Position numbers and translations under genes: made by a program
Assembly (NCBI RefSeq): GCF_035920365.1
Contig: NZ_CP109150.1
Coordinates: 1,984,001-2,048,000, forward strand
Direction: 5' to 3'
Origin: Micromonospora sp. NBC_01740
GTDB lineage: Bacteria > Actinomycetota > Actinomycetes > Mycobacteriales > Micromonosporaceae
DNA: 64,000 nt
Shown: positions 27,505 through 35,763 of the stretch, one piece after another
How positions within the stretch are numbered: position 1 is the first letter of the stretch
How the letters are laid out: every line of letters begins with the position of its first letter
The notes under the pieces: generated by a model
The model's input: only the letters and a program-made list of their open reading frames with translations
Told to the model about the DNA's origin: nothing
The model's database searches: none

Positions 27505-29184
27505 TCAGTCGACCGTCGGGAGCTTCGGGCCGAGGACGTCGTCGGCGTCGACGATCGTGTACGCGTACCCCTGCTCGGCCAGGAAGCGCTGCCGGTGGGC
27601 CGCGTACTCGGTGTCGATCGTGTCGCGGGAGACGACCGTGTAGAAGTGCGCCTGGCGTCCGTCGGCCTTCGGCCGTAGGACCCGGCCGAGCCGCTGCGCC
27701 TCCTCCTGCCGGGAGCCGAACGTGCCCGACACCTGGATCGCCACGGCCGCCTCTGGCAGGTCGATGGAGAAGTTGCCGACCTTCGAGATGACCAGGGTCC
27801 GCACCTCGCCGGAGCGGAACGCGTCGAAGAGCCGCTCGCGTTCCTTGTTGGTGGTGGAGCCCTGCACGATCGGCGCGTCTAGGTACTCCCCGAGTTGGTG
27901 GAGCTGGTCGATGTAGCCGCCGATGACGAGCACCTGGTCGTCCGGGTGCCGGTCGACCAGCGCCTTCACCACGGGCAGCTTCGTGCGGGCGGTGGCCGCC
28001 ATCCGGTAGCGCTCCTCGGCCTCCGCCGTCGCGTACGACATGCGCTCCGCGTCGGTGAGCGTCACGCGTACCTCGGTGCACTCGGCCGGGGCGATCCAGC
28101 CCTGCTGCTCGATGTCCTTCCACGGCGCGTCGTACCGCTTCGGGCCGATCAGGCTGAACACGTCGCCCTCGCGGCCGTCCTCGCGTACCAGCGTCGCCGT
28201 GAGGCCCAGCCGGCGGCGGGCCTGGAGGTCCGCGGTGAAGCGGAAGATCGGCGCGGGCAGCAGGTGCACCTCGTCGTAGACGACCAGGCCCCAGTCGCGG
28301 GCCCCGAACAGGTCCAGGTGGGTGAACGTGCCCTTCTTACGCGAGGTGAGCACCTGGTACGTGGCGATGGTGACCGGGCGGATCTCCTTGCGCTCGCCCG
28401 AGTACTCGCCGATCTCCTCCTCGGTCAGCGACGTGCGCGCGATCAGCTCGCGCTTCCACTGCCGGCCCGCCACCGTGTTCGTGACGAGGATCAGGGTGGT
28501 CGCCTTCGCCTCGGCCATCGCCGCCGCCCCGACCAGCGTCTTGCCGGCGCCGCACGGCAGCACCACGACGCCCGACCCGCCGGCCCAGAACGCCTCCACG
28601 GCCTCCCGCTGGTACGACCGCAGCGTCCACGGCTTGCGGCCGTCCTTGCCGGCCTCGGCCAGCTCGATCGGGTGCGCCTCGCCGTCGACGTAGCCGGCGA
28701 GGTCCTCGGCCGGCCAGCCCAGCTTGAGCAGCGCCTGCTTGAGCCGGCCCCGCTCGGACGGGTGCACCGCGATCGTGTCGTCGTCGAGCTTCGCGCCGAG
28801 CATCCCGGCGAGCTTCTTGCTCTTCGCGACCTCGATCAGCACCAGCCGGTCCAGCGCCCGCAGGACGAGGCCGTGCGCCGGGTCGTTGGCGAGCTGGAGG
28901 CGGCCGTACCGGTCCATCGTCTCGGCCACGTCGACCAGCAGCCCGTGCGGCACCGGGTAGCGGGAGTACTTGATCAGGGAGTCCACCACGCCCTCGGCGT
29001 CGTGGCCGGCGGCGCGCGCGTTCCACAGCCCGAGCGGGGTCAGCCGGTAGGTGTGCACGTGCTCCGGGGAGCGCTCCAACTCGGCGAAGGGCGCGATGGC
29101 CATCCGGCACGCCTGCGCATCCGGGTGGTCGATCTCCAGCAGCAGGGTCTTGTCCGACTGCACGATCAGGGGTCCACCGCTCAC
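27505..29184 (-). CDS. XPB-type DNA repair helicase
   Basis: The 559-residue superfamily 2 helicase has Walker A VVVLPCGAGKT (about 206-216), a DEVH box in VVYDEVHLLP (304-307), motif III LGLTATLVREDG, and a C-terminal helicase half with AQRLGRVLRPK (motif VI). It matches bacterial XPB: a DNA-damage recognition-like N-terminal region followed by RecA1 and RecA2. Bacterial XPB unwinds DNA 3' to 5' and is thought to work in repair. GTG 29184 gives the family start SGGPLIVQSDKTLLLE and is preceded by GAGGAGAGG. The large helicase-associated gene at 30654 is a common neighbour. Confidence 0.93.
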   Translation of the reverse strand: MSGGPLIVQSDKTLLLEIDHPDAQACRMAIAPFAELERSPEHVHTYRLTPLGLWNARAAGHDAEGVVDSLIKYSRYPVPHGLLVDVAETMDRYGRLQLANDPAHGLVLRALDRLVLIEVAKSKKLAGMLGAKLDDDTIAVHPSERGRLKQALLKLGWPAEDLAGYVDGEAHPIELAEAGKDGRKPWTLRSYQREAVEAFWAGGSGVVVLPCGAGKTLVGAAAMAEAKATTLILVTNTVAGRQWKRELIARTSLTEEEIGEYSGERKEIRPVTIATYQVLTSRKKGTFTHLDLFGARDWGLVVYDEVHLLPAPIFRFTADLQARRRLGLTATLVREDGREGDVFSLIGPKRYDAPWKDIEQQGWIAPAECTEVRVTLTDAERMSYATAEAEERYRMAATARTKLPVVKALVDRHPDDQVLVIGGYIDQLHQLGEYLDAPIVQGSTTNKERERLFDAFRSGEVRTLVISKVGNFSIDLPEAAVAIQVSGTFGSRQEEAQRLGRVLRPKADGRQAHFYTVVSRDTIDTEYAAHRQRFLAEQGYAYTIVDADDVLGPKLPTVD

Positions 29185-29359
29185 GCCAGTGCCTCTCCTC
29201 CACCTCGGGTCGCCGGCTGTCCGGGAGGCGACTGACCCGCCCAGGCCGACCCACCAGTGTTGCACGCAGCCGGGTGACCGCAGAAAAATCTGGTCACCTG
29301 GAGCAACCGGAGCGGTACTCGCAACGTCTAGCAAAGGGAACACCTGTCAGGGAGGCAGC

Positions 29360-30253
29360 ATGAAGCATGTCCGGATCAGCAGCCGGCTGGTCGCCCTGGC
29401 AGTGGTCACGCTGGTCGGTGCCGGTGCGTGCACGTTCGATCCGCAGGCCGGTGGCGGTGGGGGCGGGGGACCCGTCGCGGCCGGGGCTGCGGAGCGGGTA
29501 ACGGGGGCGAGCGGTACGCCCGGGCCGGACCAGCGGGCGCAGCCGACCACGGCGCCGCCGAAGCCCAAGGTCAAGCCGACGCGGAGCACACCGCAACCGA
29601 CGCGCCCCACGGCGGAGCCGACGCGCCCCGCGACGAAGCCCACCGCGTCGCCGTCCGTCGCCGGCTGCCCGCAGGGCGAGCACCAGCGCGAGGTGGAGGC
29701 GTACCTCGCCCGGCTGGGCGGGTTCGGGCGGGTGACCGTCGACGGCCGGCAGTCCGCCGGCGACTGCGACGCCATCAGGAAGTTCCAGAGGCGGTACGAC
29801 ATCCGCCCCGCCCACGGTCGCGCCGGGCCGACCACCCACGACGTGGCGAAGCGGCTCGCCACCACCGACACGGCGCGCTGCCGGGCCGGCTCGGGCACCA
29901 CCTTCTGCATCGACCTGACCCGGCAGACCACCTGGGTCATGCGCAACGGCAAGGTGCTCGTGCAGCCGACCGTCACCCGCACGGGCATGCCCGGCTACCG
30001 CACCCCCGCCGGCACGTTCACGATCAACTACCGCAACGTCAAGGAGTGGTCCGACCCGTACGAGGTGTGGCTGCCGTACTGGCAGCACTTCACCCAGGGC
30101 ATGGGCTTCCACCAGACCACGACCTACCTGCACGAGAAGTCGATCGGGTCGCACGGCTGCGTCAACCTGCTGCCCGGCGACGCCGTCCGCTACTGGAAGC
30201 TGGGCAAGGTCGGCAGCAAGGTGGTGCTGGTGGGCCGGCGCCCCGGCACCTGA
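29360..30253 (+). CDS. L,D-transpeptidase lipoprotein with peptidoglycan-binding region
   Basis: The 297-residue protein has a lipoprotein signal ending in a lipobox-like VGAGAC (C24). A Pro/Thr/Lys-rich linker of about 70 residues follows (with TRPTAEPTRPATKPT), then a putative peptidoglycan-binding region (about 105-165). The C-terminal YkuD catalytic domain has the nucleophile in IGSHGCVNL (Cys about 267). L,D-transpeptidases make 3-3 cross-links in the peptidoglycan or attach proteins to it outside the membrane. ATG 29360 follows GGGAGGCAGC. Confidence 0.9.
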   Translation: MKHVRISSRLVALAVVTLVGAGACTFDPQAGGGGGGGPVAAGAAERVTGASGTPGPDQRAQPTTAPPKPKVKPTRSTPQPTRPTAEPTRPATKPTASPSVAGCPQGEHQREVEAYLARLGGFGRVTVDGRQSAGDCDAIRKFQRRYDIRPAHGRAGPTTHDVAKRLATTDTARCRAGSGTTFCIDLTRQTTWVMRNGKVLVQPTVTRTGMPGYRTPAGTFTINYRNVKEWSDPYEVWLPYWQHFTQGMGFHQTTTYLHEKSIGSHGCVNLLPGDAVRYWKLGKVGSKVVLVGRRPGT

Positions 30254-30394
30254 GCCGCCCGGCGCACCTGAGCCGCCCCGACACGCCTCCGTGGCATCGC
30301 ACAACTCGTCCGATCCGGGTTTTATCCCCTGTCACTCCCGCCACGGCGGTGTCACGCTGGATGCCAGGCGTCGAACCGGACGGGGAGGCTGGAG

Positions 30395-30643
30395 ATGACG
30401 GTCGACCGTGAAGTGATACCGGAGCACAGTCCCGCGCCCGACCGGTCGCCCGTCGAGGAGGTCTCCACCGCCACCGTGGTCGCGTACGGGGTGGCGGCGG
30501 TGGTGCTCGTCGGCTGGTTCCTCTTCGGCTGGCTGGTGCTCGAACAGGGCTTCGTCGACTCGGTCGGCGAGTCGGCCGGCGCCGGGTTCACGCTGCTGCT
30601 GATCGTCTCCGTCGTCGGGACCGTACGCCGCAGCCGGCGCTGA
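30395..30643 (+). CDS. Small membrane protein, unknown
   Basis: The 82-residue protein has an acidic N-terminus (1-25) and two hydrophobic helices (about 26-49, ATVVAYGVAAVVLVGWFLF, and 63-76, AGFTLLLIVSVVG) ending in a basic tail TVRRSRR. That topology puts both ends in the cytoplasm. I recognise no family. ATG 30395 has GGGGAGG upstream. It is convergent with the large helicase-associated gene, with only 10 bases between the stops. Confidence 0.6.
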   Translation: MTVDREVIPEHSPAPDRSPVEEVSTATVVAYGVAAVVLVGWFLFGWLVLEQGFVDSVGESAGAGFTLLLIVSVVGTVRRSRR

Positions 30644-30653
30644 CCCGACCCGC

Positions 30654-33134
30654 TCAGTCCTCCAGTACCGCCGCCGTGATCCGGTGCAGGGCGAACGTGT
30701 GCAGCATCTCCGTCCGGTCGTCCTCGGCGCGCAGGTAGCCCGCGCCCATCGAGACCGGCCGGACGAGCCGGGACGCGGTCGCCCCGTGCGCGTCGACGTA
30801 CCCGACCCAGACCCGCGCCCGGTCCCGGATCGCCTGCTGGAGCACCGCGAGGGCGTCGCTGTGGGAGGGCGCCGGCGCCGGACCGGTGCGCCCGACCCCG
30901 CCCCGGACCATGGCCGGCGCCCGTCGCGCGGCCCGGGCGGCGGCGTCGCCCCGCCGGATCTGCTCCACCACGCCGAGCAGGCGGGGCATGGCCAGCTTCG
31001 ATGTGGTCAGCGGGTCGACCGTCCGGGTCGTCACCGGCACCCGGGCCGGGGCCCGCCGGGTCTTCGGGCGGGCGAGCACCGCCGACCCGCTCGCGTCCTC
31101 CGGCACCGGGGCGTACCCGGCGTCGCGCAGCACCATCAGCATCCGACCCACCTGGTACGGCGTCGACAGCACCGTCGGCGCCAGCCGGCGCAACGCCAGC
31201 GGCTCCAGCCGCCGGTCGGCGAGCACCTCCGTCAGCAGCGCCTCGTCGTCGCTCCGTACGTACGCCCCGGCGGAGCCGACGCGCAGCCCGCCGTGCTTGC
31301 GGGCCACGTCGTCCACCAGGTACGTCAGCCCCTGCGGGACGGGGGTGCGGGACCGCCGGCGGAACAGGGCGTGCAGGTCGTCGGCCGAGTAGCCGGCGTC
31401 CAGGGCCCGGCGCACGCTGGCCGGGGTGACCCGGTGCACGCTGGCCCCGCCGGCCGACTCGTGCTCCGCCACCACCTCCAACTCGGCGGCCAGCGCCGGG
31501 TCGGGCGGGCCGGGAACCACGACGGTCAGGTCCGCCTGCACGAGGAAGTGGTCCACCGGGGCGGGCAGCAGCGCGTCCAGCGCGCGTACGGTGCTGGTCG
31601 GGTCGCCGCTCTCGGTGTCCGCCCGCAGCCCGAGCGGGTCGTCGCCGCCCCGCTCGTCGGCGGCGGTCACGTCGGCGAGCAGCAGCCGCCCGTACGAGGT
31701 GAGCGCCCCCAGCCCCGTCACGCCCAGCGTGGCCGCCTCGGTCAGCACCTCCCGGTGCGCGGCCTCCCGCCCCCGGCTGCGCCGCGGCGCCCGCCAGTCG
31801 AGCAGGGCCAGCACCTCCCCGGGGGTGGGCCCGGTGGCCGGCTCCAGGTCGGCGAGGACCTCCAGCACGGCCCGTCGGGCGGCCGGCGCGCCGGCCCGTT
31901 CCGCCTCGGCGGAGAGCACCGTGATCGGCCGGTCCCGGTCGTCGCGCTGCCCGACCAGCCCGGCCTGCCGGGTCATGGTCAGCCAGGCCCGGGCGAGCTG
32001 CTCCCAGCGCTGCGCGAGCGTCCCCGCCCGCCACACCTCGTACCCGGCGGTGGGCAGGACCTGCTGGTCGGCGCCGTGCCGGGTGGTGGTGGCCCCGGGC
32101 AGGTCGACCTCGCCGGCCAGCCCGCCCGCGTACGCCGCCTCCAGCAGCAGGGCCGCCGTCGACTCGTCCACCCCGACGGCCTTGGCGAGCCGGCGCAGGT
32201 CGCGGACGCCCAGGCCGCCCGAGCGCAGCACCGGCGCCGGTTCGGCGGCGAGCTGCTCCAGCAGCGCCTCGGTGTGGCGTACCACCTCCATGGTCTGCCC
32301 GGCCCCGGCGGAGTCGGCGGCCTTCGGCTCGCGCGGCGCCGTGGCCACGGGCGGCGGGCTGCTGCGCAGCGGGCCGAGCGGGCCGCTGTCGCGGCGCAGC
32401 AGCAGGCCCACCTCCCGGGGCAGTTCGACGGTGCCCGTGGCGCCGGCCCGGCCGCCGGAGACCGGCACCAGCAGGTGGTGGTCGACGAGCCAGCGCACCG
32501 GCGAGCCGGTCGGCACGCCGCCGTTCGTCGGGTCCGGGGGCAGGTCGGCCTCCGCACCGAGCGGGGGCGCCTGCAACGCGCCCGCCGGCACGCTGCCGAC
32601 CGGCGGCCCGGCGGCCAGCCGGTCCAGGATCGCCCGGGCCGAGGGCGGGGCGGCCAGCAGCGTCCGCCGCAGCTTCGCCGGGTCCGCGCAGAGCGCCGCC
32701 GCCCGCGGGCCGAGCTCCGCCGCCGATCGACCCAGGCCCGCCGGGTACGGGGAGACCTCGTCGACGCTCGCCACCACGCGCAGGGCACTCTCGGGGCCGT
32801 ACAGCACGAAGAGCGCGCGCAGCCGGTCCACGGCGGCGCGGACGGTGGTGGGGGCGGGCGGCTGCGACCCGGCGGTCGCCATGGCGAGCACCGCGTCGGT
32901 GGAGGTGGTCTGCTCGGCCGCGTCCCGGGTCAGCCGGGCGGCGTCGAGCATCAGCAGGGTGAACTGGTCCAGCGCGTCGAGGGCGCGGGCCACCGAGACC
33001 CGCGACTGGGCCCGGGTGGCGAGCGCGGAGACGTCGGCCGGCACGGGTACGACGAGGTCCGGCCGCAACTGGAGGAGGGCGGCGAGCGACTCGTCGGGAA
33101 GTGACCGCAGGTGGTCGGCGAGTGAGGTGGTCAT
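30654..33134 (-). CDS. Large helicase-associated (Helicase_C_3-type) protein
   Basis: The 826-residue cytoplasmic protein starts MTTSLADHLRSLPDESLAALL and has a winged-helix-like N-terminal half, then a C-terminal XPB/Ssl2-like region (DALLPAPVDHFLVQADLTVVVPGP, then a WYL-like segment RARVWVGYVDAHG). It has no Walker A or DEAD box, so it cannot hydrolyse ATP as a helicase itself. This family is conserved in Actinobacteria and often lies near XPB, as here (3.1 kb). It may act with XPB in DNA repair or regulate transcription. No reaction is known. Confidence 0.78.
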   Translation of the reverse strand: MTTSLADHLRSLPDESLAALLQLRPDLVVPVPADVSALATRAQSRVSVARALDALDQFTLLMLDAARLTRDAAEQTTSTDAVLAMATAGSQPPAPTTVRAAVDRLRALFVLYGPESALRVVASVDEVSPYPAGLGRSAAELGPRAAALCADPAKLRRTLLAAPPSARAILDRLAAGPPVGSVPAGALQAPPLGAEADLPPDPTNGGVPTGSPVRWLVDHHLLVPVSGGRAGATGTVELPREVGLLLRRDSGPLGPLRSSPPPVATAPREPKAADSAGAGQTMEVVRHTEALLEQLAAEPAPVLRSGGLGVRDLRRLAKAVGVDESTAALLLEAAYAGGLAGEVDLPGATTTRHGADQQVLPTAGYEVWRAGTLAQRWEQLARAWLTMTRQAGLVGQRDDRDRPITVLSAEAERAGAPAARRAVLEVLADLEPATGPTPGEVLALLDWRAPRRSRGREAAHREVLTEAATLGVTGLGALTSYGRLLLADVTAADERGGDDPLGLRADTESGDPTSTVRALDALLPAPVDHFLVQADLTVVVPGPPDPALAAELEVVAEHESAGGASVHRVTPASVRRALDAGYSADDLHALFRRRSRTPVPQGLTYLVDDVARKHGGLRVGSAGAYVRSDDEALLTEVLADRRLEPLALRRLAPTVLSTPYQVGRMLMVLRDAGYAPVPEDASGSAVLARPKTRRAPARVPVTTRTVDPLTTSKLAMPRLLGVVEQIRRGDAAARAARRAPAMVRGGVGRTGPAPAPSHSDALAVLQQAIRDRARVWVGYVDAHGATASRLVRPVSMGAGYLRAEDDRTEMLHTFALHRITAAVLED

Positions 33135-33219
33135 CGTCGTTCCACGCTAGCCCGGCAGAGGGTCCTCCCGCCCCTCGGACGTCCGGCTGACCGGGGGTTG
33201 GGCGGGTACGTTCTCCCGC

Positions 33220-33843
33220 ATGGCAGCGCTGACGGTCGGCTTCGACCTCGACATGACCCTGGTCGACTCGCGTCCCGGCATCGCCGACACGTTCCGGGCG
33301 TTGACGGCCCGCACGGGGGTGCACGTGGACGCGGCGGCCGCCGTGGCGCGGCTCGGCCCGCCGCTGCGTACGGAGATCGCCCGCTGGTTCCCGCCGGAGC
33401 AGGTCGACGAGGCCGTCCGGACGTACCGCGAGCTGTATCCGGCGTACGCGATCACACCCACCGTCCCGCTGCCCGGGGCGGTCGCCGCGATCGACGCGGT
33501 ACGCGAACGCGGCGGGCGGGTGCTGGTGGTCACCGCCAAGCACGGCCGCCTGGCCCGGCTGCACCTCGACCACCTGGGCCTGGTGGTCGACGAGGTGGCC
33601 GGCGACCTGTTCGCGGAGGGGAAGGCGACCGCCCTGCGGCAGCACGGCGCGACCCACTACGTCGGCGACCACGTGGCCGACATGGTGGCGGCGGGGGCGG
33701 CGGGCGTACCCGGCATCGGGGTCGCCACGGGCCCGTGTGCCGCCGACGAGCTGCGCGCGGCCGGGGCGGCGGTGGTGCTGGATGATCTCACCGGATTCCC
33801 GGCGGCGCTGGACGGCATGATCCGGCTAGCCTTGGAGCGGTAG
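33220..33843 (+). CDS. HAD-superfamily phosphatase (phosphoglycolate-phosphatase-like)
   Basis: The 207-residue protein has HAD motif I FDLDMTLVDS (nucleophile D9, acid/base D11), motif II VVTAKHGRLAR with Thr, and the C-terminal acidic motif HYVGDHVADMVAA. The helical cap lies between motifs I and II. The fold matches Gph/PGP-type phosphatases. The substrate is not predictable. It is divergent from the helicase-associated gene and is followed 34 bases later by the cold-shock-domain gene, which may share its transcript. Confidence 0.88.
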   Translation: MAALTVGFDLDMTLVDSRPGIADTFRALTARTGVHVDAAAAVARLGPPLRTEIARWFPPEQVDEAVRTYRELYPAYAITPTVPLPGAVAAIDAVRERGGRVLVVTAKHGRLARLHLDHLGLVVDEVAGDLFAEGKATALRQHGATHYVGDHVADMVAAGAAGVPGIGVATGPCAADELRAAGAAVVLDDLTGFPAALDGMIRLALER

Positions 33844-33877
33844 ACGTCTCAAGCTCAAGCGAAGCAGGGGTTCTCAG

Positions 33878-34264
33878 GTGCCGACGGGTCGAGTGAAGTG
33901 GTTTGACGCGGCCAAGGGATACGGGTTTGTCACCAGTGACGAGGGTGGCGACGTGTTCCTGCCCAAGGGCGCGCTACCGACGGGTGTCACCGACCTCAAG
34001 GGCGGTCAGCGGATCGACTTCAGCGTGGTGGACAGCCGCCGGGGCGCGCAGGCGATGGGGGTCAAGCTGCTCGACGCCCCGCCGTCGATGGCGGAGTTGC
34101 GTCGCCGGCCGGCCGAGGAGCTGCACGGCCTGGTCGAGGACATGATCAAGGTGCTGGAGGCGAAGGTCCAGCCGGACCTGCGCCGGGGTCGCTTCCCCGA
34201 CCGCAAGACGGCGCAGAAGATCGCTCAGCTGGTCCACGCGGTCGCCAACGAGCTGGAGGTCTGA
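33878..34264 (+). CDS. Cold-shock-domain protein with C-terminal extension
   Basis: Residues 1-67 form a cold-shock domain: GRVKWFDAAKGYGFVTSDEG with the RNP1 motif KGYGFV, and VFLPKGAL in place of the usual VFVHxSA RNP2. Typical Csp proteins end near residue 70. This one continues to 128 residues with a charged helical region (AELRRRPAEELHGLVEDMIKV), found in some actinobacterial long Csp proteins. It should bind single-stranded RNA or DNA. The GTG 33878 start is fixed by the domain. The last 40 bases lie inside the convergent mqnD gene. Confidence 0.88.
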   Translation: MPTGRVKWFDAAKGYGFVTSDEGGDVFLPKGALPTGVTDLKGGQRIDFSVVDSRRGAQAMGVKLLDAPPSMAELRRRPAEELHGLVEDMIKVLEAKVQPDLRRGRFPDRKTAQKIAQLVHAVANELEV

Positions 34265-35082
34265 GGCACCAGCCCGGCGTCGGCGGCCCGGCCGAGCAAC
34301 GCCTCGACGGCGGCGAACCCCGCGTCCCCCAGGTCGGCGGTGAACTCGTTGACGTAGAGCCCGATGTGCCGGTCCACCACGTCGGGCTCCATCTCCTGGG
34401 CGTGGGTCAGCACGTACTCCCGGCTGGCGGCCGGATCGGCCCAGGCCTGGCGTACCGACTCGCGGATCCACCCGGCTGCGGCCTCCGGGTCGACCGCGCC
34501 GCGCCGGGCCAGGATGGCCCCGAGTGGGATGGGCAGGCCGGTGTCGGCCTCCCACCACTCGCCGAGGTCGACCAGGGCGGTCAGGCCGTGCCGTGGGTAG
34601 GTGAACCGGGCCTCGTGGATGACCAGCCCGGCGTCGTACCGGCCGGCGGCGACGCCCGGCATGATCTCGTGGAACGGCACGACCTCGATCCGCGCCGGGG
34701 GCCGGTCGGCCGCCCAGAGCCGGAAGAGCAGGTACGCCGTCGTCCGGTCGCCCGGCACCGCCACCGTGGCACCGCTCAGGTCGGCGCGCCCGGGGCCGTC
34801 AGGCCGGTCGGGGTGGTCGCCACGGGTCAGCACCAGCGGGCCGCAGCCGCGGCCCAGCGCGCCCCCGCAGGGCAGCAGGTGGTAGTCGTCCAGCAGCCAC
34901 GGCAGCGCCGCGTAGCTCACCTTGACCAGGTCGAACGCACCCCGTTCGGCGGCCGTGTTGGTGACGTCCACGTCGGCGTACGTGACATCGACCGGCGGTG
35001 CGCCGGGCACGAGACCGTGCACCAGGGCGTGGAAGACGAACGTGTCGTTGGGGCAGGGCGAGAAAGCCAGCGAGAGCGCCAC
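34225..35082 (-). CDS. mqnD: 1,4-dihydroxy-6-naphthoate synthase
   Basis: The 285-residue periplasmic-binding-protein fold enzyme starts LSLAFSPCPNDTFVFHALVHG, the MqnD/MqnA signature, and has GLVIHEARFTY and GEWWEADTGLPIPLGAI. It converts cyclic dehypoxanthine futalosine to 1,4-dihydroxy-6-naphthoate in the futalosine route to menaquinone. MqnB, which acts earlier in that route, lies 2 kb to the right. The start is GTG 35082. Its 3' end overlaps the cold-shock gene tail-to-tail by 40 bases, so both stop codons lie inside the partner gene. Confidence 0.92.
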   Translation of the reverse strand: MALSLAFSPCPNDTFVFHALVHGLVPGAPPVDVTYADVDVTNTAAERGAFDLVKVSYAALPWLLDDYHLLPCGGALGRGCGPLVLTRGDHPDRPDGPGRADLSGATVAVPGDRTTAYLLFRLWAADRPPARIEVVPFHEIMPGVAAGRYDAGLVIHEARFTYPRHGLTALVDLGEWWEADTGLPIPLGAILARRGAVDPEAAAGWIRESVRQAWADPAASREYVLTHAQEMEPDVVDRHIGLYVNEFTADLGDAGFAAVEALLGRAADAGLVPQTSSSLATAWTS

Positions 35083-35140
35083 ACCCTCACCGTATCCCCG
35101 CCGCCGGGGGCCCGGCTTCGCCCGGCCCTCACGACTGTGA

Positions 35141-35193
35141 CCTGCCCCGCGAGGTGGCCCTGCCCCGCGAGGTGGCCCTGCCCCGCGAGGTGG
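35141..35193 (+). repeat. 18-base tandem repeat, three copies
   Basis: CCTGCCCCGCGAGGTGGC repeats at 35141, 35159 and 35177 (the third ends at 35193). In one frame it would encode repeated L-P-R-E-V-A units, but that frame has no start or other support as a gene. Confidence 0.85.
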
Positions 35194-35349
35194 AGGCGCG
35201 GGAGGTGGAAGTGTGCGCAGTGACGAGCAGCTAGCTTCCGCCGAGCGGGAGCTCTGACGCCACGAGCCACGGGTCGAGTGGACGCGACGGCGACAACCAG
35301 GGCGGCAATGGTGTTCTGTTCGGCCCCTGTCGAGCTGCCCTCACGGATG

Positions 35350-35417
35350 GGGCAAGCCGCGATTCGGCAGATAGGGCAAGCCGCGATGCGGCAGCTGGGC
35401 AAGTTGCGATCCGGCGA
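35350..35417 (+). repeat. 23-24-base tandem repeat, about three copies
   Basis: GGGCAAGCCGCGATTCGGCA starts a unit at 35350. A near-identical 23-base unit starts at 35374, and a degenerate third copy starts at 35397 (GGGCAAGTTGCGATCCGGC). The spacing shifts from 24 to 23. Confidence 0.75.
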
Positions 35418-35692
35418 GTGCCGCCCGCACCAGCGCGGAAGCGGCCTGAGGCCGGTCGGTCCGGTGCGGCGGGCGCCGAGTACCGCTCGGTCGCCGCCGT
35501 CGCATCCCTGCTGCCGGATGACCCGGCTGATGCCCGAGTGCACGCACATCGCACGCCGGGGACCAGTGCAGACGGCCATTCCTGGATACCCGGCCGCTCA
35601 ACGGTGCCGGCATCTCCGTAGGCCAGTGGTCTCACGAACGGGGCAGCTCGACAGCGTGCCGAAGAACACTCGGCCGTAAAGCGCCAAGCCAG

Positions 35693-35713
35693 TTGTCCAC
35701 AGGATTGTCCACA
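35693..35713 (+). promoter_or_regulatory. Two DnaA boxes upstream of the HTH-GNAT gene
   Basis: TTGTCCACA occurs perfectly at 35693-35701 and 35705-35713, on the same strand and 12 bases apart, each followed by GG. This is the consensus DnaA box of high-G+C actinomycetes. The pair lies 50 bases before the GTG at 35764. A TTGTTGAC element follows at about 35726. Confidence 0.75.
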
Positions 35714-35763
35714 GGTGTGTCGCGCTTGTTGACGGGCGCTTGTGGCGTCGCAACGATCGACAT

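Larger units (their letters stand above)
35083..35763. other. 681-base non-coding region with tandem repeats and DnaA boxes
   Basis: Between mqnD and the HTH-GNAT gene I find no reading frame with family similarity. The stretch holds two tandem repeat arrays (35141-35193 and 35350-35417) and a pair of DnaA boxes (35693-35713). Several medium-length open frames exist only because of high G+C. Confidence 0.6.

Noticed and set aside
27289..27678. A 129-residue plus-strand frame after the TOPRIM gene
   Set aside because: Its second half is antisense to XPB and it has no family similarity. The first part (27310-27440) could be an eroded remnant but cannot be supported.
35231..35635. A 134-residue minus-strand reading frame in the intergenic region
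   Set aside because: It is low-complexity, crosses the tandem repeat array and has no recognisable domain or good ribosome site.
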